Source: Bradyrhizobium liaoningense (lineage in GTDB: Bacteria > Pseudomonadota > Alphaproteobacteria > Rhizobiales > Xanthobacteraceae). From it: a stretch of DNA of 36,849 bases. Positions 24,129-32,120 of the stretch are shown piece after piece (position 1 is the stretch's first letter; each line of letters begins with the position of its first letter). The position numbers were made by a program, and so were the translations under genes. The DNA lies in assembly GCF_018130955.1 (NCBI RefSeq), contig NZ_JAFCJM010000069.1:1-36849 (forward strand). The letters run 5' to 3'. The notes under the pieces are model-generated. The model had not been told where the DNA came from. It ran no database searches and saw nothing but the letters and a program-made list of their open reading frames with translations.

Positions 24129-25340
24129 CTATTCTTCAGGTGCGTTCTCGATCGGATCAAATCGCGTTGCGTCTAACCCTAGCAGGTTCCACGACTGCTG
24201 CATATGCGGCGGCAACGGCGCACTTGCGTCGATCACGCCGCCGCGCGGATGCGGGATCACGATGCGGCGCGCCAGAAGATGCAGCCGGTTCTGAAGACCG
24301 CCCGGCAGTTGCCAGTTCTCGATGTTGAAGTATTTGGGATCGCCGACGATGGGATGGCCGATATGGGCCATGTGCGCGCGGAGCTGGTGCGTGCGGCCCG
24401 TCACCGGCTTCAGCGACACCCAGGTGAGCTTGCTGCCGGCGGTCTCGACCACCGCATAGTAGGTCACCGCGTGGCTCGCGCCCTCATCGCCATGCTGGGC
24501 GATGCGCATGATGGTGTCGTCCTCGCTCTCTTCCTTGGCGAGGAAGGTGGAGATGCGGCCCTGCCTCGGCTTCGGCAGACCCGGCACCAGTGCCCAATAG
24601 ACCTTTCGCGCCGACCGCGAGCGGAACGCGCCGGTCAGGTGCGAGGCGGCAAAGCGCGTCTTCGCGATCAGCAGACAGCCCGACGTCTCCCTGTCGATGC
24701 GGTGCACGAGGCGCGGCTTCTGCCCCTTGGCGTCGCGCATCACCTCCAGCATCTGGTCGACGTTACGCGTGATGCCCGAGCCGCCCTGCACGGCAAGGCC
24801 GGCCGGCTTGTTGAGGACGAGGACGTCGTCGTCCTCGTAGATCGTCATCTCCTTGAGCGCGGCCAACGTCTTTTGCGCGGCCTCCGACAGCGGACCGGCG
24901 GCCTTCGGCGTGTCGAGCTTGAGCGGCGGAATGCGCACGCTCTGCCCCTCCTCCAGCCGGTCCTTGCTGTCGACGCGCTTGCCGTCGACGCGCAGCTCGC
25001 CTTTGCGGACGACGCGCTGGATGTGGGAGAACGACAGGCCGGGAAAGCGCGCCTCGAGGAAGCGGTCGACGCGCATGTTGTTCTCGTCGGCCGTGACGGT
25101 GACGGTCTGCACCTTGGTCGGCAGCAGCGCCTCGACAGGTTTTGCCGGCGCTTCGACCGGCGCGCGCCGCTCGGCACGCTCGCCGGCAAAGCGCGGTGGC
25201 TTGCTACCCGGCTTCGCCCCTGGCTTGCCGCCCGGACGCGGACCCGCCTTGTGCGGGCTCTTTGCCTTGAACGGACGCGCCTCGCGGCGTTCATCGCGCG
25301 AGCGGGGCTCTTGGTTGGTTCTCTTGATGCGGCGGCTCAT
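24129..25340 (-). CDS. RluC/RluD-type 23S rRNA pseudouridine synthase
   Basis: The 403-residue protein converts uridine to pseudouridine in rRNA. Order of parts: a basic low-complexity tail (about 1-70, many Lys/Arg/Pro/Gly), an S4 RNA-binding domain (about 88-135, VDRFLEARFPGLSFSHIQRVV) and the synthase domain with the catalytic aspartate D206 in HRIDRETSG, then GRTHQLRAHMAHIGHPIVGD near 325. RluC is the likeliest type. The ATG at 25340 is preferred over a GTG at 25376, which adds 12 residues. The basic tail is longer than in E. coli RluC. Confidence 0.9.
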   Translation of the reverse strand: MSRRIKRTNQEPRSRDERREARPFKAKSPHKAGPRPGGKPGAKPGSKPPRFAGERAERRAPVEAPAKPVEALLPTKVQTVTVTADENNMRVDRFLEARFPGLSFSHIQRVVRKGELRVDGKRVDSKDRLEEGQSVRIPPLKLDTPKAAGPLSEAAQKTLAALKEMTIYEDDDVLVLNKPAGLAVQGGSGITRNVDQMLEVMRDAKGQKPRLVHRIDRETSGCLLIAKTRFAASHLTGAFRSRSARKVYWALVPGLPKPRQGRISTFLAKEESEDDTIMRIAQHGDEGASHAVTYYAVVETAGSKLTWVSLKPVTGRTHQLRAHMAHIGHPIVGDPKYFNIENWQLPGGLQNRLHLLARRIVIPHPRGGVIDASAPLPPHMQQSWNLLGLDATRFDPIENAPEE

Positions 25341-25533
25341 GACTGCCTGCGTAGCCGAAAAGCGACCGTCCGTCACGGTGAAATCAGTACAAATTCGTTG
25401 TTGCGGTGACTACGCTAGTCACGAGTGACCTCTCACAGCCACCGTCTGCTCATGACATGGCGTTCGTGAAGGCGGGGAAATAGCCGCGCGCACCGGAACC
25501 ATCTGCGGCAGCTCCGCTCAAGCCAAAAGGTGA

Positions 25534-25539
25534 TATAGT
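25534..25539 (+). promoter_or_regulatory. Candidate -10 box of the antitoxin-like gene
   Basis: TATAGT ends 7 bases before the ATG at 25547, so a transcript starting at the normal distance would begin at or next to the start codon, with little or no leader. AAAAGGTGAT lies 12 bases before the ATG and could instead be a distant ribosome-binding site. No good -35 box is seen. Confidence 0.3.
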
Positions 25540-25546
25540 TATCGAC

Positions 25547-25747
25547 ATGAAGGTCGAAGAAATCGCCGAAGCCGTTACAAGACTGCCGCCGGATGAACTT
25601 GCCCGCTTCCGCCGCTGGTTCGCCGCATTCGAATCTGGCCGCGCCAATCATGCCGGGGAGCTCGACTCCACGGCAACGAAGCTCGGCCGCTTTGCCGGTC
25701 GCGCGTTTGCCGAATTGAGACGGCGCGCGAAGGATGATCAGTCCTAA
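25547..25747 (+). CDS. Orphan antitoxin-like protein
   Basis: The 66-residue protein starts MKVEEIAEAVTRLPPDELAR and continues FRRWFAAFE, matching the N-terminus of short antitoxins that normally precede a RelE/ParE-type toxin gene. The C-terminal half is basic (ELRRRAKDDQS), unlike the usual acidic toxin-binding tail. No toxin gene follows; instead the 43-bp palindrome supplies the TAA stop (25745-25747) and rarA converges. It is probably an orphan or remnant with an altered 3' end. Confidence 0.65.
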   Translation: MKVEEIAEAVTRLPPDELARFRRWFAAFESGRANHAGELDSTATKLGRFAGRAFAELRRRAKDDQS

Positions 25748-25786
25748 AGCGCGATGGCTTTAGGTTGAATCGTCGTCGCGCTTTAG
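25744..25786. repeat. 43-bp palindrome CTAAAGCGCGA, copy 2
   Basis: CTAAAGCGCGA (25744-25754) and TCGCGCTTTAG (25776-25786) are perfect inverted arms, the same as in copy 1 (18849-18891). The TAA stop of the antitoxin-like gene (25745-25747, plus) and the TAA stop of rarA (25783-25785, minus) both lie in the CTAAAG ends. The repeat thus supplies both stops and can form a terminator stem in either direction. Confidence 0.9.
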
Positions 25787-27117
25787 CTCCCGCCCCGCTC
25801 CTTGCGCAGCTTTGCCCAGTAGTCCAGCCGCTTCCTGATCTCCCGCTCAAAACCGCGCTCGGGCGGGTCGTAAAAAGTCTGACGTCCGAGGGCTTCCGGA
25901 AAGTAGTCCTGGCCGGAGAAGGCGTCGGGGGCGTCGTGGTCGTATTCGTAGGACGCGCCATAGCCTTCCGACTTCATCAGGCCGGTAGGCGCATTGAGGA
26001 TGTGTTTTGGCGGCAGCAGCGAGCCGGCCCGCTTGGCGGTCTGCATGGCCGCGCCGAAGGCGGTGTAGACCGCGTTCGATTTCGGCGCGGTGGCGAGGTA
26101 GACGACGGCTTGCGCGATCGCGAGCTCGCCTTCGGGATGGCCGAGGAAATCAAAGGCATCCTTGGCGGCGTTGGCGATGACGAGCGCCTGGGGATCGGCG
26201 AGCCCGATGTCCTCCACAGCCATGCGCACGACGCGACGGGCCAGGAACAGCGGGTCCTCGCCGGCATCCAGCATGCGCGCGAGATAATACAGCGCCGCAT
26301 CGGGATCGGAGCCGCGCACCGACTTATGCAGTGCGGAGATCAGGTTGTAGTGACCATCGGCCGACTTGTCGTAGATCGGCGCGCGGCGCTGCAAGATATC
26401 CTGCAACTGCGCGGCGTTGAAAATCTCGCCCTTGCGCGCGGCGCGCCAGACTTCTTCGGCGAGTGTCAGCGAGGCGCGGCCGTCGCCGTCGGCCATGCGC
26501 GCCAGCACGGCACGCGCCTCGGCATCGAGCGGCAGCTTGCGGCCCTCGATCTCCTCGGCATGCGCAAACAGCTTTTCGATCGCGGCGGCATCGAGCGAGT
26601 GGAACACCAGCACGCGCGCCCGCGACAGCAACGCCGCGTTGAGCTCGAAGGAGGGATTTTCGGTGGTGGCGCCGACCATCACCACCGTGCCGTCTTCCAT
26701 CACGGGCAGGAAGGAATCCTGCTGCGCGCGATTGAATCTGTGCACCTCGTCGACGAACAGCAGGGTGCCCTGCCCCATCTCGCGGCGGGCGCGTGCGGCG
26801 TCAAACGCCTTCTTCAGGTCGGCGACGCCGGAAAACACCGCCGAGATCTGCTCGAAATGCAGATCGGTGGCGTCGGCTAGGAGCCGCGCCACCGTGGTCT
26901 TGCCGGTGCCGGGCGGCCCCCAAAACACCAGCGAGCCGAGCGTGCGCGTCTCCAGCATGCGCGTGAGCGCGCCGTCGGGCCCGAGGATGTGGTCCTGCCC
27001 GACGACCTCCGACAGCGTACGCGGACGCAAGCGGTCCGGCAGCGGATGCGGGGCCTCGTGCTCGAGCCCCGCGGCCGCGAACAGGCTTGGCGCGTCGTGC
27101 GGTCGCTTCGGACTCAT
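25783..27117 (-). CDS. rarA: Replication-associated recombination protein A
   Basis: The 444-residue AAA+ ATPase matches RarA/MgsA: RPRTLSEVVGQDHILGPDGAL near 31-51, Walker A GPPGTGKT at 67-74, Walker B LLFVDEVHRFN near 119-129, sensor 1 ATTENPSFELN, and the C-terminal SVRGSDPDAALYYLARMLDAGEDPLF region. RarA acts with the clamp-loader-like machinery at stalled replication forks. Its start overlaps the stop of the Do-type protease gene by 4 bases (27114-27117), so the two are probably co-translated. The 3' end lies in the 43-bp palindrome. Confidence 0.95.
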   Translation of the reverse strand: MSPKRPHDAPSLFAAAGLEHEAPHPLPDRLRPRTLSEVVGQDHILGPDGALTRMLETRTLGSLVFWGPPGTGKTTVARLLADATDLHFEQISAVFSGVADLKKAFDAARARREMGQGTLLFVDEVHRFNRAQQDSFLPVMEDGTVVMVGATTENPSFELNAALLSRARVLVFHSLDAAAIEKLFAHAEEIEGRKLPLDAEARAVLARMADGDGRASLTLAEEVWRAARKGEIFNAAQLQDILQRRAPIYDKSADGHYNLISALHKSVRGSDPDAALYYLARMLDAGEDPLFLARRVVRMAVEDIGLADPQALVIANAAKDAFDFLGHPEGELAIAQAVVYLATAPKSNAVYTAFGAAMQTAKRAGSLLPPKHILNAPTGLMKSEGYGASYEYDHDAPDAFSGQDYFPEALGRQTFYDPPERGFEREIRKRLDYWAKLRKERGGS

Positions 27118-28520
27118 CCGCCCAGCGTGACGTTGATCTGCTGGCCGCCACGCACCACCGTGATGCGCCAGAGCCGCGGCTGATCTTTTGCCGCCTTCTC
27201 GAGGTCGCTCGTCCTGGCGATCTTCTGGTTGTTGACCGCAAGGATGATGTCGCCCTTCTGGAAGCCGACGCTGGCAGCCGCCGTGCCGTCGCCGATTTCG
27301 GTCACGACGACGCCTTCGGTGTCGGCGTCCAGATGCAGCTCGTCGGCGACCGCCGGCGTGATGGTGGAGATCTTTGCGCCCTGGAACGGCGAGCGCGAGG
27401 TGATGACGAGCTCGTTGCGGCCGGTGTCAGGAGCCGTCTCGAGCTGCACCGTGAGCTTGACCGGCTTGCCGGCGCGCTGCACGTCGAGTTGCGCAGTACC
27501 GCCGAGCGGGCGGGTGGCGAGGCGGTAGTCGAAGGCGTTGAGATCGTCGATCGCCTGCCCGTCGATCGCGACGATCAGGTCGGAGGATTTCAAACCGGCC
27601 TTCGCCGCAGGCCCGTTCGGCACGATGCTTGCGACCAGCGCGCCGGTCGGCGAGCGCAGGCCGAGGCTCTCCGCGATGTCGGGCGTCACCGTCTGGAGCC
27701 GCGCTCCGAGCCACGGCCGCTTCACCGCCTTGCCGCCGCTCTTGGCGGAGGCAATGACGACGCGCACCATGTTGGAGGGAATGGCAAAGCCGATGCCCTG
27801 CGAGCCGCCGGAGCGGGAATAGATCGCGGTGTTGATGCCGGCAAGCTTGCCCTGCATGTCCACCAGCGCGCCGCCGGAATTGCCGGGGTTGATCGCAGCA
27901 TCGGTCTGGATGAAGAACTGGTAGTCGGTGATGCCGACCTGCGTGCGCGCCAGCGCCGAGATGATGCCCTGCGTCACGGTCTGGCCGACGCCAAAGGGGT
28001 TGCCGATCGCGAGCACGACGTCGCCGACCATCAGCTCATCCGAGTTGGTCAGATCGAGCGTCGGAAACTTCTCCTTCGCATCCTTCATGCGCAGCACGGC
28101 GAGATCGGTGCGGGAATCCTTGAGCAGGATCTCGGCCTCGAATTCGCGCTTGTCCGACAGCGACACCTTGACCTGGTCCGCACCTTCGATGACGTGGACG
28201 TTGGTGACGACGAGGCCGGAGGCGTCGACGATGACGCCGGAGCCGAGCGAGCGCTGCATCTGCTCGGGCTGCTGGCCCGGCACGCCGAAAAAGCGGCGGA
28301 AGATCGGATCGTCCATCAGCGGATTGCGATTCTGGACCACCTTGGCCGCATAGACATTGACCACCGCCGGCTGCACGCGCTGCACGATCGGCGCATAGGA
28401 CAGCCGCAGTTCCGCAGGCGATGACGGGACCCGGCGATCCTGCGCCAGGGCCGGATCGAGGCTCCCCAGAAGGGCAACGGACATTGCGGTGAAAACGGCT
28501 GCGCGTATTGGTCGAAACAT
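27114..28520 (-). CDS. Do-type (DegP/DegQ-like) periplasmic serine protease
   Basis: The 468-residue protein has a signal peptide (about 1-26, ending ALAQ), a trypsin-like domain with the catalytic triad H109 (VTNVHVIEG), D139 (DSRTDLAVL) and S215 (GNSGGA), and two PDZ domains (about 270-360 and 385-465, the latter with VVTEIGDGTAAASVGFQKGD). This is the HtrA/Do envelope quality-control layout. The start at 28520 is chosen because GAGAGGTAGGA lies upstream and the signal peptide follows; longer in-frame starts would run about 140 codons into the intergenic region. It is co-transcribed with rarA. Confidence 0.93.
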   Translation of the reverse strand: MFRPIRAAVFTAMSVALLGSLDPALAQDRRVPSSPAELRLSYAPIVQRVQPAVVNVYAAKVVQNRNPLMDDPIFRRFFGVPGQQPEQMQRSLGSGVIVDASGLVVTNVHVIEGADQVKVSLSDKREFEAEILLKDSRTDLAVLRMKDAKEKFPTLDLTNSDELMVGDVVLAIGNPFGVGQTVTQGIISALARTQVGITDYQFFIQTDAAINPGNSGGALVDMQGKLAGINTAIYSRSGGSQGIGFAIPSNMVRVVIASAKSGGKAVKRPWLGARLQTVTPDIAESLGLRSPTGALVASIVPNGPAAKAGLKSSDLIVAIDGQAIDDLNAFDYRLATRPLGGTAQLDVQRAGKPVKLTVQLETAPDTGRNELVITSRSPFQGAKISTITPAVADELHLDADTEGVVVTEIGDGTAAASVGFQKGDIILAVNNQKIARTSDLEKAAKDQPRLWRITVVRGGQQINVTLGG

Positions 28521-28824
28521 TCCTACCTCTCGGAAAAGACGCCGGAATATAGGCGCGTTCGCCCCCCAATTGAAGGGCAGTTTGCCCGCAATATTTGGTC
28601 CCTCCCGGCGCCGAAAGATGCAAGCCATGCGCGAATTCCGGCCATCCGGCGCGCTGCGTATTGGCATGACGAGCATCATCTTGCATGCTGATCCAGTCGG
28701 ATTCGGTTGCGGCGAATTTGCATCAGCGGGAACCTCGACTTTCGCGCGTATCGTCGCCGGGCAGTCACCGATCAGACCTACGAATCTTCGGGTGGGAAAG
28801 TCGATCAAACAGGGGAGCAGTAAC
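28521..28824. other. Divergent intergenic region, protease/porin
   Basis: A 304-base gap between the divergent Do-type protease and porin genes. It should contain both promoters, but I see no convincing -35/-10 pair. A GCATGACGAGCATC/ATCTTGCATGC imperfect repeat near 28660-28690 is the only local structure I noted. Longer ORFs running across it have no supporting start or similarity. Confidence 0.5.
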
Positions 28825-30453
28825 GTGAGCAGGAAACTCTTCACAACCGCGGCGCTGGGGTTGGCCGGCGCGTTGATTGCGACACAGGTCCACGCAGAGT
28901 CCACCAACAGCAGCGAGGAAATCGCGCTGCTCAAGCAGCAACTGAAACTACTCGAGCAGAAGCTCGACAGTCTTCAGAAGCAGACCGCGGCCAACACGGC
29001 GGCCACGGCGAAGGCGAAGGTGGAAGCCAAGGCCGAAGCGAGGGCAGAGGCAAAGGCGGAAGCGCGGGTGGCAGTCGCCAATGCCAACGCCGCCATTCCG
29101 GTCAAGGGTCCTGTCGCTCCTGCCGGCGTCGTGGTGACGATGCCGAACAACCGCCCGACCATCTGCACCGCGGACGAACAAAACTGCGTCGCCTTCACCG
29201 GCCGCATCCATTTCGACGGCGGCGGCTACGACTATCATCCCAACACGCCGGCGACCGTGCCGCAGCGGCTCGACGACGGCACCAATCTGCGCCGCGCCCG
29301 CATCGGCATCACCGGCAAATTCCTCTCCGACTGGAATTTCGGCCTGATCTACGATTTCGGCGGTACCTCGGACGGCTTTGGCGGCACGGCCGCGGCCGGC
29401 GCCGCCCCGGTCAGCTTCCTGCCCGGCGGCGCGGTCTCGGGTGTCGAGAACGCCTATCTGAGCTACATCGGCTTCAAGCCGTTCGGCGGCAAGATGGCGA
29501 TCGAGGGCGGCATCATGGACCTGCCCATCACGATCGACGAAGCCATGAGCTCGAACGACATTCCGTTCATGGAGCGCTCATCCGCCAACGTGATTGCGGT
29601 CAACATGGCGGCGGGGGACTTCCGTTCGACCTTCGGCACGCGCTGGTTCAACGACAGCTTCTGGATCGGTGCCTATGTAACCGGCCCGACGACCGGTGCC
29701 ATCCACTCAGCCTCGAGCATCAGCCCCAATGGCATGACCGAGCAACTTGGCGCAGCTGCGCGAGCCGCGGGCCAGCTCATCAGCGGCAAGGACTATTCGT
29801 TGCATCTCGGCGGCAACGCCCAATGGCTGCTCAGGACGCCGCATAATCTGGTGACGGGCGCGCAGACGCTGACGTTCAGCGATCGTCCGGAGTTGCGCAT
29901 CGACCCGACGACGCTGATATCGACGGGCGCGATCGCCAACGTTTCGGGCGCACAGATCTACAGCGTCGAGGCGGCCGGCACCTACGGACCCCTGTTCGCA
30001 CAGGGCGAATACTACTGGTACAATGTCGATCGCAATGCAGCGACCGGCCTCGCACCGATCGGCGCACCGAGCCTGAAGTTCCAGGGCGGTTACGCCGAAA
30101 TCGCCTACGCACTGACCGGCGAGAACCGCGCCTACAATCCCGCAACCGCAGCCTATGGCGGCATCAAGCCGGCGCATCCGTTCTCGGTTTCCGGCGGCGG
30201 CTGGGGCGCCTGGGAAATCGCCGGACGGGTCTCGCAGATCAATCTCAACGATCAGCTGGGGACCCCAACCGGCATCGCCGGCGGACGGCAGACCGTCTAC
30301 ACGGCGGCGCTCAACTGGTACATCAACGGCAACGTCCGCTTCATGTTCGACTATCTGCACGGAGAGGTCTCGCGGCAGGCAAGCGCGGTCTCGGTCGCGA
30401 ATGTCGGCTCGAAGTTCGATGCCTTTGCGATGCGCACGCAGGTCGCGTGGTGA
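28825..30453 (+). CDS. OprP/OprO-like outer-membrane porin
   Basis: The 542-residue protein has a signal peptide (about 1-24, ending HAES), a short coiled coil (about 27-52, EIALLKQQLKLLEQKLDSLQ), an Ala/Lys/Glu-rich spacer (about 55-85) and a beta-barrel typical of phosphate-selective porins (NLRRARIGITGKFLSDWNFGLIYDFGG near 153, EYYWYNVDR, and a terminal aromatic residue, RTQVAW). The terminal Trp fits outer-membrane targeting. The start is a GTG at 28825 with AGGGGAG 7-8 bases upstream. The substrate is not known. An intrinsic terminator follows. Confidence 0.9.
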   Translation: MSRKLFTTAALGLAGALIATQVHAESTNSSEEIALLKQQLKLLEQKLDSLQKQTAANTAATAKAKVEAKAEARAEAKAEARVAVANANAAIPVKGPVAPAGVVVTMPNNRPTICTADEQNCVAFTGRIHFDGGGYDYHPNTPATVPQRLDDGTNLRRARIGITGKFLSDWNFGLIYDFGGTSDGFGGTAAAGAAPVSFLPGGAVSGVENAYLSYIGFKPFGGKMAIEGGIMDLPITIDEAMSSNDIPFMERSSANVIAVNMAAGDFRSTFGTRWFNDSFWIGAYVTGPTTGAIHSASSISPNGMTEQLGAAARAAGQLISGKDYSLHLGGNAQWLLRTPHNLVTGAQTLTFSDRPELRIDPTTLISTGAIANVSGAQIYSVEAAGTYGPLFAQGEYYWYNVDRNAATGLAPIGAPSLKFQGGYAEIAYALTGENRAYNPATAAYGGIKPAHPFSVSGGGWGAWEIAGRVSQINLNDQLGTPTGIAGGRQTVYTAALNWYINGNVRFMFDYLHGEVSRQASAVSVANVGSKFDAFAMRTQVAW

Positions 30454-30464
30454 TGCAACAACGG

Positions 30465-30491
30465 CCCGGGAGCGGCGTTGCCGCTCCCGGG
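30465..30491. terminator. Perfect 12-bp stem after the porin gene
   Basis: CCCGGGAGCGGC (30465-30476), loop GTT, GCCGCTCCCGGG (30480-30491). It lies between the convergent porin (stop 30453) and HxlR-type (stop 30494) genes and can end both. There is no long T-run. Confidence 0.7.
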
Positions 30492-30493
30492 TG

Positions 30494-30880
30494 TTAGGCG
30501 GCGCGCTTCGGTTTCTTGACGCTCACAGGCTCCTCCGGCGCCGGCCCGCAGGACAGCCGCTCGTGGTGACTTTCGCCCCAGGCCTTCAGAATGTCGATCA
30601 CCGGCCGCAGGCTCTCGCCAACCTCGGAGAGGCAATAGTCCACCCGCGGCGGCACCTCGGCATAGACCTTGCGGATGATTAGCCGGTCCTCCTCGAGCGC
30701 GCGGAGCTGTTTTGTCAGCATGCGCTGGGTAATGCCGGGCATCAGGCGGCGCAGCTCGCCAAAACGCCTTGTGCCGCCTTGCAGGTGGTAGAGGATCACG
30801 CCCTTCCATTTACCGTCGATCAGGTCCAGCGTCGCCTCGACCGCGCAGCCGGGGCGCCGGGCAAAGTCTCGTCGTTTCAT
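30494..30880 (-). CDS. HxlR-family transcriptional regulator
   Basis: The 128-residue protein has the HxlR/winged-helix signature: GCAVEATLDLIDGKWKGVILYHL near 11-33, RRFGELRRLMPGITQRMLTKQLRALEEDRLI near 38-68 and the wing VPPRVDYCLSEVGESL near 76. HxlR proteins often sense electrophiles or redox change and control a divergent oxidoreductase gene. Here a quinone-oxidoreductase-like gene is divergent at 31000. The start at 30880 gives the usual N-terminus, and a longer in-frame start exists at 30904. Confidence 0.9.
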   Translation of the reverse strand: MKRRDFARRPGCAVEATLDLIDGKWKGVILYHLQGGTRRFGELRRLMPGITQRMLTKQLRALEEDRLIIRKVYAEVPPRVDYCLSEVGESLRPVIDILKAWGESHHERLSCGPAPEEPVSVKKPKRAA

Positions 30881-30893
30881 GCGGGATTTTCCA

Positions 30894-30915
30894 ATAGTAT
30901 CCAAACAGGGACTAT
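30894..30915. promoter_or_regulatory. Dyad in the HxlR/oxidoreductase intergenic region
   Basis: ATAGT (30894-30898) and ACTAT (30911-30915) form an inverted repeat with partial CC/GG extension inwards. It lies 14 bases upstream of the HxlR-type start codon and 85 bases from the divergent gene. It is a candidate operator for the regulator itself; the sequence match is short. Confidence 0.3.
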
Positions 30916-30999
30916 ATCCCCGAATTTACAGTACTTGCAAAACTGGGGCTACCCCGACAGTTAGAGGCACACAATCACAGAGGTGATGGAGGCAACGCC

Positions 31000-32013
31000 A
31001 TGAAGGCCGTCGGCTACAAAAAATCGCTCCCGATCGAGGACGCGGAGTCGCTGATCGATTTCGAGACCGCAAAACCGGACGCAAAGGGACGCGACATCCG
31101 CGTCGCCGTGAAGGCGATCTCGGCCAATCCCGTGGACTACAAGGTGCGCAAGCGCGCCGCCCCGCCCGAGGGCGAGTTCAAGATTCTGGGTTTTGACGCC
31201 GCCGGCGTCGTCGACGCGGTCGGCCCCGAGGTGACGCTGTTCAAGCCGGGCGACGAGGTGTTTTACGCGGGCTCGATTTTGCGCCAGGGCACCAACGCGG
31301 AATTCCACCTGGTCGACGAGCGCATCGTCGGCCGCAAGCCGAAGACATTGTCGTTCGCGCAGGCAGCCGCCCTCCCCCTCACCTCCATCACCGCATGGGA
31401 GTTGCTGTTCGACCGGCTCGGCGCTGTCCCCGGCAAGAGCAACGATCCGCGCACGCTGCTGATCACAGGTGGCGCCGGTGGCGTCGGCTCGATCCTGATC
31501 CAGCTCGCGCGCCGCCTCACCGGCCTCACAGTGCTCGCGACCGCAACGCGGCCGGAGTCGCAAAAATGGTGCCTCGATCTCGGCGCGCATGCGGTGATCG
31601 ACCACGGCAGGCCGATGAAGGAGCAGGTCGAAGCGTTGAAGCTGCCGCCGGTCGCGCTGGTGGCGAGCCTCACCTTCACCGACCAGCACTACAAGGCGAT
31701 CGCGGAGTTCATGGCGCCGCAGGGAAGGTTCGGCCTGATCGACGATCCCCCCGAGTTCACCATGAGCGTCTTCAAGGGCAAGGCGATCTCGGTGCACTGG
31801 GAATCGATGTTCACGCGCTCCTCGTTCCAGACGCCGGACATGATCGCGCAGCATCACCTGCTCGACGACGTCGCCGACCTCATCGACAAGGGCGTGCTGC
31901 GCACCACGCTCGACCAGACCCTTGGCACCATCAATGCCGCCAATCTCAAGCGCGCGCATGCGCTGCTCGAGAGCGGCAAGTCGCGCGGCAAGATCGTGCT
32001 GGAGGGCTGGTAG
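31000..32013 (+). CDS. Zinc-free quinone-oxidoreductase-like MDR protein
   Basis: The 337-residue protein is a medium-chain dehydrogenase/reductase of the quinone oxidoreductase type: the N-terminal GroES-like domain (VGYKKSLPIEDAESL, ISANPVDYKVRKR, GFDAAGVVDAVG), then LPLTSITAWELLFD near 126-139 and the NADPH Rossmann motif TGGAGGVGSILIQLARR near 155-171. No structural zinc Cys cluster is seen. It reduces quinones or enals with NADPH in related proteins. The divergent HxlR-type regulator suggests induction by an electrophile. The promoter must lie in 30881-30999. Confidence 0.9.
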   Translation: MKAVGYKKSLPIEDAESLIDFETAKPDAKGRDIRVAVKAISANPVDYKVRKRAAPPEGEFKILGFDAAGVVDAVGPEVTLFKPGDEVFYAGSILRQGTNAEFHLVDERIVGRKPKTLSFAQAAALPLTSITAWELLFDRLGAVPGKSNDPRTLLITGGAGGVGSILIQLARRLTGLTVLATATRPESQKWCLDLGAHAVIDHGRPMKEQVEALKLPPVALVASLTFTDQHYKAIAEFMAPQGRFGLIDDPPEFTMSVFKGKAISVHWESMFTRSSFQTPDMIAQHHLLDDVADLIDKGVLRTTLDQTLGTINAANLKRAHALLESGKSRGKIVLEGW

Positions 32014-32024
32014 GCGCCTTGCTT

Positions 32025-32085
32025 CGTAGGTGGGTTACGCCAGCGGACTGCGCTTCGCGCAGCCGCGGTGCTAACCCACCCTACG
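32025..32085. repeat. Palindromic repeat after the oxidoreductase gene
   Basis: CGTAGGTGGGTTACGC (32025-32040) and GCTAACCCACCCTACG (32070-32085) are imperfect inverted arms. A small inner hairpin, CTGCGCTTCGCGCAG, lies between them. It resembles the GTAGGGTGGGC family at 35375 and 36671, with GTTA in place of CAAA. Confidence 0.8.
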
Positions 32086-32120
32086 GCTTTTGCTACGGTC
32101 TCCAGCGCCGGCGCGTGTCG

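Noticed and set aside
28489..28824. N-terminal extension of the porin gene
   Set aside because: The in-frame extension lacks a signal peptide at its start and crosses the divergent promoter region; the GTG at 28825 has a good ribosome-binding site.
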